DNA of 64,000 nt from CAZOOW01 sp964581535 (lineage in GTDB: Bacteria > Patescibacteriota > Saccharimonadia > Saccharimonadales > Saccharimonadaceae). Both the position numbers and the translations under genes were made by a program. The stretch covers positions 12,364 to 76,363 of the forward strand of contig CAZOOW010000005.1 of the NCBI GenBank assembly GCA_964581535.1, written 5' to 3'. Positions 7,445-15,043 of this stretch are shown here, piece after piece. How positions within the stretch are numbered: position 1 is the first letter of the stretch; each line of letters opens with the position of its first letter. The notes beneath the pieces were generated by a model that had not been told where the DNA came from, did not search any database, and worked only from the letters and a program-made list of their open reading frames with translations.

Positions 7445-9082
7445 ATGGCTACAGCACCAAAAAAGGATGTTATATATATCGATACCGATGACGACATCAC
7501 CGGTATAATTGAGAAACTGAAAACTGCTAAATCACCAATCGTCGCGCTAGTTCCCCCTAAGCGAATTGGTGTGCTCCAGAGCAATGTCAACCTTCGTCTT
7601 CTTGTAAAGGCGGCCGATACGAGCAAAAAACGTCTGGTACTCATAACTAACGACCATACACTCAAAGGTATGGCCTCATTACTATCAATTCCAGTAGCGA
7701 AAAATCTTCAGTCAAAACCGGAGGTTCCAGAAAATACTCATGCGCTAAATGAAGAGAGTGATGTTATCGATGGTGCAGATTTACCTGTTGGAGAACATGC
7801 GAAGATGGCAGCACCCGCAGCTACTGCAAGCGCCGCCGATATCGCAAGCGCGGCAGCGGCGACAGATGAAATCGACGGCCCTCAGGTTCCCCTTGCGGCT
7901 ACCGCTGCAGCGCGTGCGCCAAAAAAACGCACAAAAAGCGGAATTCCTGATTTTGATAGTTTCCGAAAGAGACTGTTCTTGTTTGGCGGACTCGGGGTAC
8001 TTCTCCTTGCATTTTTGATATGGGCATTGTTCTTTGCGGGCAAAGCGACCATTGCCATTACAGCTAAGACGAACGTCGTAAATATAGATAAGACACTGCA
8101 GCTTCGTCCAAATGCTCCGCTAGATGCCGCACAGGCGGTACTTCCGCCAGCGATAAAGGAATTAAAAAAGCCCCTATCTATCGACTTTGGTGCAACTGGC
8201 AAAAAAGACGTTGGCACAAAAGCCACCGGTAGCGTAAAGTTTTCGATTAAAGATATTGACCTACTCGGAAAGACAGTGCCTGCTGGGACGGTTCTCACAT
8301 CCAGTGGAGGCTCAACCTACACAACCGATAGTGCTGTAACGTTTACTATGGCTAACTATAAAGCTGCCTCAACGGGTATAACCGCCACTGCAAGCGGAAG
8401 TCGTTTTAACGGTGCGACTGGAAGCGTGAGTGGGGCACCGTCAGGAGTAGGCGCCACACTAGAGGGAGCTACAACGGGTGGTACGGATAAGGTTATTTCA
8501 ATTGTTTCTCAGGATGACTTCAACAAAGCTCGCGATCAGCTTCAGTCGCAGGCTGAAGGCGACAGCGTGAAAAATCGAGACGAGCTGGCTAAACAGTTCA
8601 GCGCCGAATACGTTGTTATACAGGAAAGTTTTAAAGCAGTTATCGCCAACCCCGTATCAGCTCCAAGCGTCGATCAAGAAGCAGCCAATGCCAAGATGAC
8701 TGGCGAGGCGACCTACCGACTTGTCGCGGTGAAGCGTAGTGATTTGAAAGCGGTCTACGACGCCCACACCTTTGCACAGATTGATAAAGCGTCCCAAAAG
8801 ATCTACCGTAGTGGTGACGACAAAACTGGCTTCTCACAGTTCACTGAGGTTGAAGGTGGGTTCAATACTAAAGCCCAGGCAACTGCTCAGGTCGGACCGA
8901 ATATAAACGAAAAGCTATTGGCGCAATCTATTGCAGGAAAGCAGGCAGGTGAAATCCAGGAGATGATTCAACGCATTCAGGGCGTTGATAACGTAAACGT
9001 CAAATTTTCACCGTTCTGGGTCACTAAAGCACCTAAAGATACGAAAAAGATAGATATTAAATTCGTCGTAAACGATGACTGA
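7445..9082 (+). CDS. large bitopic membrane protein of the FtsA operon (baseplate-J-like annotation in relatives)
   Basis: 545 aa. The N-terminal cytosolic domain (about 1-90) has alternating strands and helices (VIYIDTDDDITGIIEKL, KRLVLITNDHTLKGMA). An Ala-rich linker with a basic patch (APKKRTKSG) follows, then one transmembrane helix (about 178-197, LFLFGGLGVLLLAFLIWALF) and a large extracellular beta-rich region with Thr/Ser/Gly-rich strands. Similar three-part proteins are common in Patescibacteria and are often annotated baseplate J/gp47-like, but the role is not known to me. It starts 2 bases after the FtsA-like gene and overlaps ruvX by 8 bases. A division or surface-anchoring role is inference from position. 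Confidence 0.7.
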   Translation: MATAPKKDVIYIDTDDDITGIIEKLKTAKSPIVALVPPKRIGVLQSNVNLRLLVKAADTSKKRLVLITNDHTLKGMASLLSIPVAKNLQSKPEVPENTHALNEESDVIDGADLPVGEHAKMAAPAATASAADIASAAAATDEIDGPQVPLAATAAARAPKKRTKSGIPDFDSFRKRLFLFGGLGVLLLAFLIWALFFAGKATIAITAKTNVVNIDKTLQLRPNAPLDAAQAVLPPAIKELKKPLSIDFGATGKKDVGTKATGSVKFSIKDIDLLGKTVPAGTVLTSSGGSTYTTDSAVTFTMANYKAASTGITATASGSRFNGATGSVSGAPSGVGATLEGATTGGTDKVISIVSQDDFNKARDQLQSQAEGDSVKNRDELAKQFSAEYVVIQESFKAVIANPVSAPSVDQEAANAKMTGEATYRLVAVKRSDLKAVYDAHTFAQIDKASQKIYRSGDDKTGFSQFTEVEGGFNTKAQATAQVGPNINEKLLAQSIAGKQAGEIQEMIQRIQGVDNVNVKFSPFWVTKAPKDTKKIDIKFVVNDD

Positions 9083-9500
9083 TTTTTCCGATAAAAAACA
9101 AATTTTTTTAGCATTTGACGTCGGAGAAAAGCGTATCGGCGTTGCTCAAGGCGATAGCCAGACAAAAATCCCTTTTCCGCTGGCAACTGTGAATGTAGAT
9201 GGGATGGAGCTGGATAGGATTCGGGAAATCATCTCAGAAGTTGTACCTGATGGTTTGGTTGTCGGCTTTCCAAGAAATCAGTCAGGCGAAAAGACAGCTC
9301 AGACAGCAGTAAGCCTGCGCTTTGGGGCGGAACTTGAGGTTTTTAGGGTGCCGGTGTATTTCCAGGACGAATCCTTAACTTCGGTGGCCGCTGAAGAATA
9401 TCTGAAGCAAACAAAAAAACCATACGTTAAAGCCGATATAGATGCACGGGCTGCCGCGATTATTCTCGATGATTTTTTAAAGGAGAGATATGGATATTAG
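9075..9500 (+). CDS. ruvX: RuvX/YqgF-type Holliday junction resolvase-like nuclease
   Basis: 141 aa RNase H-fold protein. The first acidic motif lies in FLAFDVGEKRIGVAQGD, followed by DGLVVGFPRNQSGEKTAQT, the acidic VYFQDESLTSVAAEEYL and the C-terminal Asp in KADIDARAAAIILDDFL. The family acts in rRNA 3'-end maturation and was first proposed as a junction resolvase. It overlaps both neighbours: the upstream gene by 8 bases and mltG by 11 bases. The yqgF-mltG pairing is common in bacteria and supports the call. Confidence 0.9.
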   Translation: MTDFSDKKQIFLAFDVGEKRIGVAQGDSQTKIPFPLATVNVDGMELDRIREIISEVVPDGLVVGFPRNQSGEKTAQTAVSLRFGAELEVFRVPVYFQDESLTSVAAEEYLKQTKKPYVKADIDARAAAIILDDFLKERYGY

Positions 9501-10659
9501 ACCGCCGCGTAAAGTAACAGTGCCAAAGAGACGCCTAGAGAACTCGGGTGCGGATGGTCCAAAGATCCAGAAAGTCAGTGCAGATACCCTACCAACCCCG
9601 ATTAAGCCGGATGAGTTTACTGATTCGCAAAAACTGTCACTACGACGACGTTTTTCGAAAAAGTCACGTACGATAGCTGCTGCGGTTGTAGGTTTTTTTG
9701 CAACTGCATTACTCGTGAGTTTTATTTGGTATTCATGGGCCCTACTACCACGCTCGGGCGATGGGACGCAGGTGCGGGTTGTTGTTGCGCCCGGCGACAC
9801 GGTTAGACAGATAGCTCAGAATCTCTACGACCATAAACTTATTCGTTCGCGTGCGGCATTCAATATCTATACACAACTTACGGGAAACAGAGCGAAGTTA
9901 CAGGCCGGAGGCTATGCGCTCTCAGCTAATCAAGACGTTCAGAGCATTGTTGCGCATATAGTGGAGGGCAAAACTGATGAGTTTAATATCACAATTCCTC
10001 CTGGGCTGACACTCAAAGAACTCCGTAAAGTGTTTATCAAAAATGGCTATAGTGACAGTGAGGTAAATGAGGCGTATGCGGCAAAATACGACAGTCCTTT
10101 GCTTACTAGTCGCCCCGCCGGAGCAGACCTCGAAGGCTATATCTATCCCGAAACATATAAAATGGGAGCCAACCAGACGCTTGAAGCACTTCTCCGGCGC
10201 AGCTTTGACCAGATGTACTCACTCTTGCAAGACAAAGGATACCTTGAGGAGTTTAAAAAAAGGGGACTGAGCTTGCATCAGGCACTCACGCTGGCCTCGA
10301 TTGTCCAAAAAGAAGTCCCTTCTCCGGCAGACCAAAAACAAGTTGCTCAAGTTTTTTTGAAACGCTACGGTATGGGGATGCATCTCGGCTCAGACGTGAC
10401 ATTTATGTATGCGGCGGATCAAATGGGTGTCAAAGCTACGGTTGATTTGGACTCGCCCTATAACACGCGTAAATATGTTGGTCTCCCGCCAGGTCCAATC
10501 GCAAATATGAACCCAAGCGCACTCGAGGCGGTTGCCTTCCCGGCAGCCGGTGACTATCTCTATTTTGTGGCTGGTGACGACGGTACGACGTACTATGCGC
10601 TTACCGAAGATCAGCATAATGCCAATGTCGCGGCACATTGTACCACCCTCTGCCAGTAG
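9490..10659 (+). CDS. mltG: endolytic transglycosylase MltG
   Basis: 389 aa. A cytosolic N-terminus is followed by one transmembrane helix (residues about 58-80, AAAVVGFFATALLVSFIWYS), a LysM-like region and the YceG catalytic domain: DLEGYIYPETYKMG, ALTLASIVQKEVPS with the conserved Glu of the ASIVxKE motif, GSDVTFMYA and YNTRKYVGLPPGPIANM. MltG cuts nascent glycan strands near the membrane and helps set their length. It starts inside the end of ruvX, so translation is likely coupled. No separate promoter is seen. A strong promoter for the next gene follows 20 bases after the stop. Confidence 0.93.
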   Translation: MDIRPPRKVTVPKRRLENSGADGPKIQKVSADTLPTPIKPDEFTDSQKLSLRRRFSKKSRTIAAAVVGFFATALLVSFIWYSWALLPRSGDGTQVRVVVAPGDTVRQIAQNLYDHKLIRSRAAFNIYTQLTGNRAKLQAGGYALSANQDVQSIVAHIVEGKTDEFNITIPPGLTLKELRKVFIKNGYSDSEVNEAYAAKYDSPLLTSRPAGADLEGYIYPETYKMGANQTLEALLRRSFDQMYSLLQDKGYLEEFKKRGLSLHQALTLASIVQKEVPSPADQKQVAQVFLKRYGMGMHLGSDVTFMYAADQMGVKATVDLDSPYNTRKYVGLPPGPIANMNPSALEAVAFPAAGDYLYFVAGDDGTTYYALTEDQHNANVAAHCTTLCQ

Positions 10660-10679
10660 TCAACATATTTCGACATATA

Positions 10680-10708
10680 TTGACACTATTTACAACCATT
10701 GGTATACT
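10680..10708 (+). promoter_or_regulatory. consensus-like promoter of the LysM-CHAP gene
   Basis: TTGACA at 10680-10685 and TATACT at 10703-10708 are separated by exactly 17 bases. The predicted start near 10715 leaves a leader of about 160 bases before the first possible start codon, in contrast with the leaderless genes elsewhere in the window. Confidence 0.75.
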
Positions 10709-10714
10709 AAACAT

Positions 10715-10875
10715 GCAACTAACTGTGAGTGAACTTGACTACTGTAAATGTATGTCGGTTTGGGTGGCTCATAGGTAGTCTGCCTACCGTCGAACTGTCG
10801 TACGAGTGCAACTCTATACTGGTTCTCTAAATAGCACTAACTACGCGAGGTAAAGGTCGACACGCACTCTGTTTT
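10715..10875 (+). promoter_or_regulatory. structured 5' leader, possible cyclic-di-AMP (ydaO/yuaA) type riboswitch
   Basis: The leader contains a GGTAG-tctgc-CTACC hairpin (about 10773-10787) and ends with CTAACTACGCGAGGTAAAGG. That ending resembles, but does not equal, the conserved 3' part of ydaO riboswitches (CTAACxxCGxxGG... followed by AAAGG). In Actinobacteria ydaO elements sit in front of Rpf and LysM/CHAP wall hydrolase genes, which matches the downstream gene here. The match is by memory and partial; an unrelated leader RNA is equally possible. Confidence 0.3.
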
Positions 10876-12072
10876 TTGTTCGTTATATCCGAAACAAAAA
10901 AGTTAAGACAAAGTAACGGTAGTCGCGTTCTAGCAATAGAATGCACGGAGAAGACGATTAGTACTCAATCCGAGGCTCTCGCCACCACTTCATCGCAACC
11001 TGCTACGCGCAAGAAGCGACGTTCATATTCTCAATTTAGCTCGATCATGGCGTATATCGCCGTTTTAACGTTACTTGCTAGTGTTATTTCCGTAGGCTAT
11101 CAGTCTCCCGTTGAAAAACAAGTTGCCGCACAGTCGAGTGAAGGCAGCGTTCTTCAAGTGGAAAATCCGTCAGTCGACCAGCGTGTTGCGGCGGAATTAG
11201 CTGCCACGGCTGCCGAAACAGCTGATCTGGCCGTGACGTCAAACGTCGTCAATATGTCGATTTCACTCACCGCCAAAGCTGATTTGGCGCAAACTGATAC
11301 GACCGTTATCGCTAAACCTCAGATTCTCGAGGTTGGCGACCAGCGGGGTATTTCTACGTATACTTCAGTCGCTGGAGATACGGTTCAATCTGTCGCAGAC
11401 AAATATGGTGTTAACGCAGATACGGTGCGTTGGTCGAATCGACTTATTGGAGACGCAATTACAGTAGGTAGCTCCCTAAAAGTACCAAATGTTAATGGAT
11501 TTATTTATGTCGTTCGTGAAGGCGACACCATAGACAGCATTGCGAGCCGTTATCAGGCTCAGGCTGCCCGAATCATCAGCTATAACGACCTCGAAATCGG
11601 AGGTATTACACCTGGTCAACAGATTGTCGTGCCTGACGGTGTACTTCCGGAAACTGAACGACCTGGTTACACTGCACCGGTCTCTGGTAATGTGCGGACA
11701 AACACGCAGGTCGTTGCCTACGTCGGCAACTCTGCTTCTGTTGGGAACCGCTATGATTATGGATATTGTACGTGGTACGTTTATAATCGCCGTGCCGAGC
11801 TGGGTCGCCCAGTCGGTAGCTTCTGGGGGAATGCCTCGACCTGGGCTAGTTATGCTCGTGGAAGTGGTTATGCCGTGAACAGCACGCCTGAAGTCGGCGC
11901 CGTCATGCAGGATAGCTATAGTGCTGGTGGGTACGGCCACGTTGCAGTTGTTGAGAGCAAGAATGCCGACGGAGGTATAACAGTTTCAGAAATGAACTAT
12001 GCCGGCTGGAATGTCCGCTCATACCGAACTCTATCTGCCGCAGAAGCTGCTCGCTACAACTTTATCCATTAG
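10876..12072 (+). CDS. secreted or anchored LysM-CHAP peptidoglycan hydrolase
   Basis: Up to 398 aa. A basic stretch (TRKKRRSYSQ) precedes one hydrophobic segment (MAYIAVLTLLASVISVGY), consistent with a signal anchor. Two LysM domains occupy about residues 155-255 (SVAGDTVQSVADKYGV, VVREGDTIDSIASRYQ). A C-terminal CHAP amidase/endopeptidase domain has its catalytic Cys in DYGYCTWYVYNRR and His in GYGHVAVVE. It should bind and cut peptidoglycan, its own or that of a host cell. The start is uncertain: TTG 10876 has no ribosome site and sits in a hairpin (TTTTTTGTT with AACAAAAAA), while ATG 11047 would begin inside the hydrophobic segment. Regulation by the long leader is likely. Confidence 0.88.
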   Translation: MFVISETKKLRQSNGSRVLAIECTEKTISTQSEALATTSSQPATRKKRRSYSQFSSIMAYIAVLTLLASVISVGYQSPVEKQVAAQSSEGSVLQVENPSVDQRVAAELAATAAETADLAVTSNVVNMSISLTAKADLAQTDTTVIAKPQILEVGDQRGISTYTSVAGDTVQSVADKYGVNADTVRWSNRLIGDAITVGSSLKVPNVNGFIYVVREGDTIDSIASRYQAQAARIISYNDLEIGGITPGQQIVVPDGVLPETERPGYTAPVSGNVRTNTQVVAYVGNSASVGNRYDYGYCTWYVYNRRAELGRPVGSFWGNASTWASYARGSGYAVNSTPEVGAVMQDSYSAGGYGHVAVVESKNADGGITVSEMNYAGWNVRSYRTLSAAEAARYNFIH

Positions 12073-12114
12073 CAAAAAAGCTACGACGTATCATGACGTC
12101 AACAACTACGATAC

Positions 12115-12148
12115 TAACGGGCAGTACCATGGTGTATTGCCCGTTTTA
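12115..12148 (+). terminator. terminator after the LysM-CHAP gene
   Basis: ACGGGCA (12117-12123) pairs with TGCCCGT (12138-12144), followed by a short T run. Confidence 0.7.
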
Positions 12149-12219
12149 GTTCCTCGCTCTTTCTTTGTACCGCACCCGTTCATTTATTCCATAGGATGAC
12201 GTTAATAAATCACCTCTGT

Positions 12220-12225
12220 TATAAT
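12220..12225 (+). promoter_or_regulatory. extended -10 of obg (leaderless start)
   Basis: TGT-TATAAT lies 9 bases before the ATG at 12235. A weak -35 (ATGACG, 12196-12201) is 18 bases further up. Confidence 0.6.
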
Positions 12226-12234
12226 AAGGCGAGT

Positions 12235-13530
12235 ATGTTTGTTGATAGTGCGAAGGTTTCAGTTGAGGCAGGGCGTGGTGGTGACGGCCGCGTCAGTTTT
12301 CGTCATGAGAAATATGTTGATAAAGGCGGTCCGGACGGCGGCGACGGCGGCAGAGGCGGTGATGTTATTTTTCAGGCCGATACTAGGGTCAACACGCTCG
12401 TGGATTTTCGTATTAAAAAAATCCTATCGGCTGAAAACGGTCAACCCGGTGGCGAGCGTAAAAAACACGGACGAAATGGCAAGAACATCACTATCTCGGT
12501 GCCTGTCGGTACACAAATATATGACGGCGATATATTGCTAGCTGACTTGGTGGTAAATGAACAGCCTGCGGTCGTGGCGCGCGGTGGCGACGGGGGTTTT
12601 GGGAATGCTCATTTCAAAAGTTCGACACGGCAGGCTCCTCGCATCGCTGAGTTAGGCGAAAAAGGTGACGAACTAGAGCTTCGGCTTGAGCTAAAGCTGT
12701 TAGCAGACGTTGGGCTTGTCGGCTTTCCAAATGCCGGCAAATCGACCTTTCTGAGCGTGGTAACTAGTGCAAAACCCGCCATCGCTGACTATGCGTTTAC
12801 GACGCTTGAGCCGAATCTTGGCGTGGCTGACATAGACGATACAAGCCTGCTTATAGCGGACATCCCGGGCCTAATTGAAGGTGCGAGTGAAGGGAAGGGG
12901 CTGGGAGATGCATTTCTCCGTCACATTGAGCGTACTGCGGTCATATTACACCTTGTCGATGCGTATAACGATGATCCGGCCGCAGCCTACAAAACTATAC
13001 GGACTGAGCTGGATGCCTACAGCCATGACCTCGCTAAACTGCCGGAAGTTGTCGTCCTCTCAAAAACGGATGGGCTAGACGATGAAATAGTTTCAGACCA
13101 GCTTCGTAAGTTAAAAAATGCGGCGAAACACTCTACGGTGCTTGCGATGTCATCACTTGCGAGGGAAGGAACTTCCGAAGTGCTTCGCAGGCTAGCAAAG
13201 GAAGTCGCTACCGTTCGTAAGCGCCAATCGGACGAAGCAGCTGAACTGCTTGCAGCGAAAAAAGAGGATGATTCCACGATATCGCTCAGCGACCGCGAGT
13301 TAGATTCTGCATGGAAAGTAGTAAGGCATAACGAGGAGTTCGTAGTAACAGGCACAAAGATTGAAAAGTTTGCCAGGCGTACTGATTTTGAAAACGTACA
13401 TAGCGTGAACCGGCTTCGGGATATTATGAGAAAAATGGGGATTACCCATGAACTTATCCGGGCTGGGGCAGAAAATACCAGTATCGTAGCGATAGACGAT
13501 AACAGATTGACTCTTGACGAAATTCAATAA
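12235..13530 (+). CDS. obg: GTPase Obg (CgtA)
   Basis: 432 aa ribosome-associated GTPase for late 50S assembly. The glycine-rich Obg fold is clear (AGRGGDGRVSFRHEKYV, KGGPDGGDGGRGGDVIF). The G domain has G1 GFPNAGKST, G3 in ADIPGLIEGASEGKGLG and a G4-like SKTD. A C-terminal OCT domain follows (VTGTKIEKFARRTDFEN). The ATG at 12235 is chosen over an in-frame ATG at 12196 because MFVDSAKVSVEAG is the standard family N-terminus and the extended -10 falls between the two. A perfect promoter for the next, apparently noncoding, unit begins 16 bases after the stop. Confidence 0.97.
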   Translation: MFVDSAKVSVEAGRGGDGRVSFRHEKYVDKGGPDGGDGGRGGDVIFQADTRVNTLVDFRIKKILSAENGQPGGERKKHGRNGKNITISVPVGTQIYDGDILLADLVVNEQPAVVARGGDGGFGNAHFKSSTRQAPRIAELGEKGDELELRLELKLLADVGLVGFPNAGKSTFLSVVTSAKPAIADYAFTTLEPNLGVADIDDTSLLIADIPGLIEGASEGKGLGDAFLRHIERTAVILHLVDAYNDDPAAAYKTIRTELDAYSHDLAKLPEVVVLSKTDGLDDEIVSDQLRKLKNAAKHSTVLAMSSLAREGTSEVLRRLAKEVATVRKRQSDEAAELLAAKKEDDSTISLSDRELDSAWKVVRHNEEFVVTGTKIEKFARRTDFENVHSVNRLRDIMRKMGITHELIRAGAENTSIVAIDDNRLTLDEIQ

Positions 13531-13545
13531 ATATATAAAAAAGTA

Positions 13546-13574
13546 TTGACATTAGTCAAATATAATGCTATAAT
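13546..13574 (+). promoter_or_regulatory. perfect consensus promoter of the putative noncoding RNA
   Basis: TTGACA (13546-13551) and TATAAT (13569-13574) are both consensus and 17 bases apart, the strongest promoter in the window. The start is expected near 13581. Confidence 0.8.
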
Positions 13575-13725
13575 GCATATGTTACCTCAGGAAACTGAGC
13601 GTTAACGACCTTTGACAAGGTAGTGTTATAGCGGCTCAACCAGCGCACAGAGTGTCCACCCTGCGGCTGCGCGTTGATTGAGTCGCTAGCAACCCGCTAA
13701 GCGCGTACGTAAGAAGGAGGTGACT

Positions 13726-13755
13726 ATGGGCCCGCCCATGACCACCATCACCTAG
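13726..13755 (+). CDS. possible 9-codon mini-ORF inside the RNA unit
   Basis: ATG GGC to TAG (MGPPMTTIT) is preceded at 5 bases by a near-perfect ribosome site, AAGGAGGTG (13714-13722). The ribosome site can pair with the end of the ORF (AGGTGA with TCACCT) around an ATGGGC/GCCCAT stem, so it may instead be a structural hairpin. Translation is uncertain. Confidence 0.3.
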   Translation: MGPPMTTIT

Positions 13756-13831
13756 CTATCGCTTCGCCGGCCTCGCCGTTTCAACCCGACCCGACTACCA
13801 ATCCTTTATGAGCGTTCGTTTCATATAGGGT

Positions 13832-13925
13832 AGAAAGGGTGGCAATGCCCACCAGTGGTTTTACCTAGTGTTTTCATCTGATACCCATCTACAGAAAGGG
13901 GTGAACGATGTTCACCAGTGGTTTT
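13832..13925 (+). repeat. twin repeated hairpin motif with mini-ORFs
   Basis: Two copies of AGAAAGG + hairpin + CCAGTGGTTTT lie 61 bases apart. Stems differ but stay paired: GGGTGG-caatg-CCCACC in the first and GGTGAAC-gat-GTTCACC in the second. Each could also encode a tiny peptide after the AGAAAGG ribosome-site-like block (MPTSGFT, 13845-13868; MFTSGFVC, 13908-13934). The compensated stems argue that RNA structure is what is kept. Confidence 0.6.
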
Positions 13926-14251
13926 GTCTGTTAAAGCGGTGCCGAGCGTCGTCGGGTGTACGACGCAGTCCGCACGCCTCACGTACCGGTCGCACCCCCG
14001 TGGTGCAGGACGTGAAGTGTCGATCTAGCCAAGAGGATTCCCAACCGGATATGGTTTAACAGGTAAAACTACCTTTTTAAATCATTCCCTGGCTCTGAGA
14101 GATATCCTATCGCACATGCGAGGCTGATGCCGGACGAAGAGAGCGCAGGCCTAAAAAGCTTGCCGACACCTGTCTGTTCGATCGATTGACGGGCGTGCTC
14201 CTAGTCCTGCACGACACACGAACAATTTCATAACAACTGAATACTTGTTCG

Positions 14252-14300
14252 GGCGGCCGTGGTGGTCACGTAGGCAGTTTTGCCTCCCACCACGGCCGCC
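14252..14300. other. perfect 14-bp inverted repeat hairpin
   Basis: GGCGGCCGTGGTGG and its exact complement flank a 21-base centre that itself has an AGGCA/TGCCT stem. It lies near the 3' end of the putative RNA, upstream of the terminator. Confidence 0.75.
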
Positions 14301-14327
14301 AGGCTACACACTACCTTGTCACTTACA

Positions 14328-14355
14328 ACTCCCTAAGTCAGGGAGATTTTTATTT
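14328..14355. terminator. bidirectional terminator between the RNA unit and the PaaX-like gene
   Basis: CTCCCT-aagtc-AGGGAG (14329-14345) followed by ATTTTTATTT on the + strand. The minus-strand gene ends at 14354, so it may serve both. Confidence 0.75.
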
Positions 14356-14917
14356 ATCGTAAATCTGGATATCGTCGAAATAGTTTCGCCAGCGTTGCTT
14401 CATCTAGACGGGCGATTTCGGCTATCATGACAAATTGAGTTAGACCACAGTAGGCAATGAGTTCAGAAACGACATCGAAACAGGGGTAGGGGTGAAACCA
14501 CATACTATCTTTAACAAGCGTAAAACCTAGACGATGCAGTTGCGAAGTAAGTAATCGTCGCTGCTTGGCATGACGCGCCGGGATATCGTAGCTGACCATC
14601 CGCCATGTGCCGTCCCAGCTACGCTGTGGCTGGATAAATAGCTCATCTAGCTTGGCACGCTGCAGTCGATGAACGCCTTTGACAGAGGGCTGTACTGTCA
14701 AGGTTTTTCCCGATTTGGTGATCTCAACCAGTCCGAGCCTTCGAAGATTAGCGACAATTGTCTGTTTTTCAGACTTTGATAGTCCAGAAGGGAAGACATC
14801 GAGAAGTTCAAGCGCTTCAGGTAGGGTAGAGGCACTGACTGTCAGGCCGGAGAGCCCTTCAGAACCGATGATACCGAGAACTGTATTGAGGTGTTTGGTC
14901 GAATCACGCTGTGTCAT
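14354..14917 (-). CDS. PaaX-like transcriptional regulator with Cas2-like domain
   Basis: 187 aa from the ATG at 14917. The N-terminal half looks like a winged-helix domain (LPEALELLDVFPSGLSKSEK, then LRRLGLVEITKSGK). The C-terminal half matches the PaaX middle domain, which shares the Cas2 ferredoxin-like fold (WDGTWRMVSYDIPARHAKQ, LHRLGFTLVKDSMWFHPYPC). Such proteins are frequent as stand-alone genes in Patescibacteria; their targets are unknown. No CRISPR array or cas gene is nearby, so it should not be called Cas2. A minus-strand promoter TTGACT-16-TATACG lies in the intergenic region to its right. The longer TTG start at 14953 would overlap the -10. Confidence 0.75.
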   Translation of the reverse strand: MTQRDSTKHLNTVLGIIGSEGLSGLTVSASTLPEALELLDVFPSGLSKSEKQTIVANLRRLGLVEITKSGKTLTVQPSVKGVHRLQRAKLDELFIQPQRSWDGTWRMVSYDIPARHAKQRRLLTSQLHRLGFTLVKDSMWFHPYPCFDVVSELIAYCGLTQFVMIAEIARLDEATLAKLFRRYPDLR

Positions 14918-15029
14918 ACTGCTTATGTTAACAAAAAAAGCAAACGTATACAAACATGCATTTATCAGTCAATAAACTATAATATGCATTTACGCCCACC
15001 TGTATTTTTTTGTAGAATTTATGATTTGT

Positions 15030-15035
15030 TATAGT
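15030..15035 (+). promoter_or_regulatory. extended -10 of the exonuclease gene (leaderless start)
   Basis: TGT-TATAGT lies 8 bases before the ATG at 15044, with no Shine-Dalgarno sequence. Confidence 0.55.
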
Positions 15036-15043
15036 AAGGGCAG

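Larger units (their letters stand above)
13581..14351 (+). ncRNA. putative long structured noncoding RNA, about 770 nt, unknown family
   Basis: A unit with a consensus promoter at its 5' end and a stem-loop/T-run terminator at its 3' end contains no credible protein gene. It is packed with inverted repeats: CTCAG-GAAA-CTGAG (13586-13599, GNRA loop), ACCTT-tgac-AAGGT (13608-13621), a near-perfect long stem 13630-13647 with 13668-13687, twin 6-7 bp hairpins at 13838-13856 and 13900-13917, GCGTCGT/ACGACGC (13946-13966), GCACC/GGTGC (13992-14006) and a perfect 14-bp stem 14252-14265 with 14287-14300 enclosing an inner AGGCA/TGCCT stem. I could not match it to RNase P RNA, tmRNA, SRP RNA or 6S RNA. 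Large ornate RNAs such as ROOL, GOLLD or OLE are alternatives to test. The transcript ends are inferred. Confidence 0.6.

Noticed and set aside
13868..14059. 63-codon frame inside the RNA unit, and another at 14245-14430
   Set aside because: Neither has a ribosome site or plausible protein composition, and both run across strong hairpins.
13581..14351. RNase P RNA or tmRNA as identity of the noncoding unit
   Set aside because: The conserved RNase P core (GAGGAAAGUC with a matching ACAGAA context) and the tRNA-like ends and tag frame of tmRNA were not found; only isolated ACAGAAA-like strings occur.
14354..14917. Cas2 and a CRISPR locus
   Set aside because: The protein has the Cas2-like fold only as the middle part of a PaaX-type regulator; no repeat-spacer array or other cas gene is present anywhere in the window.
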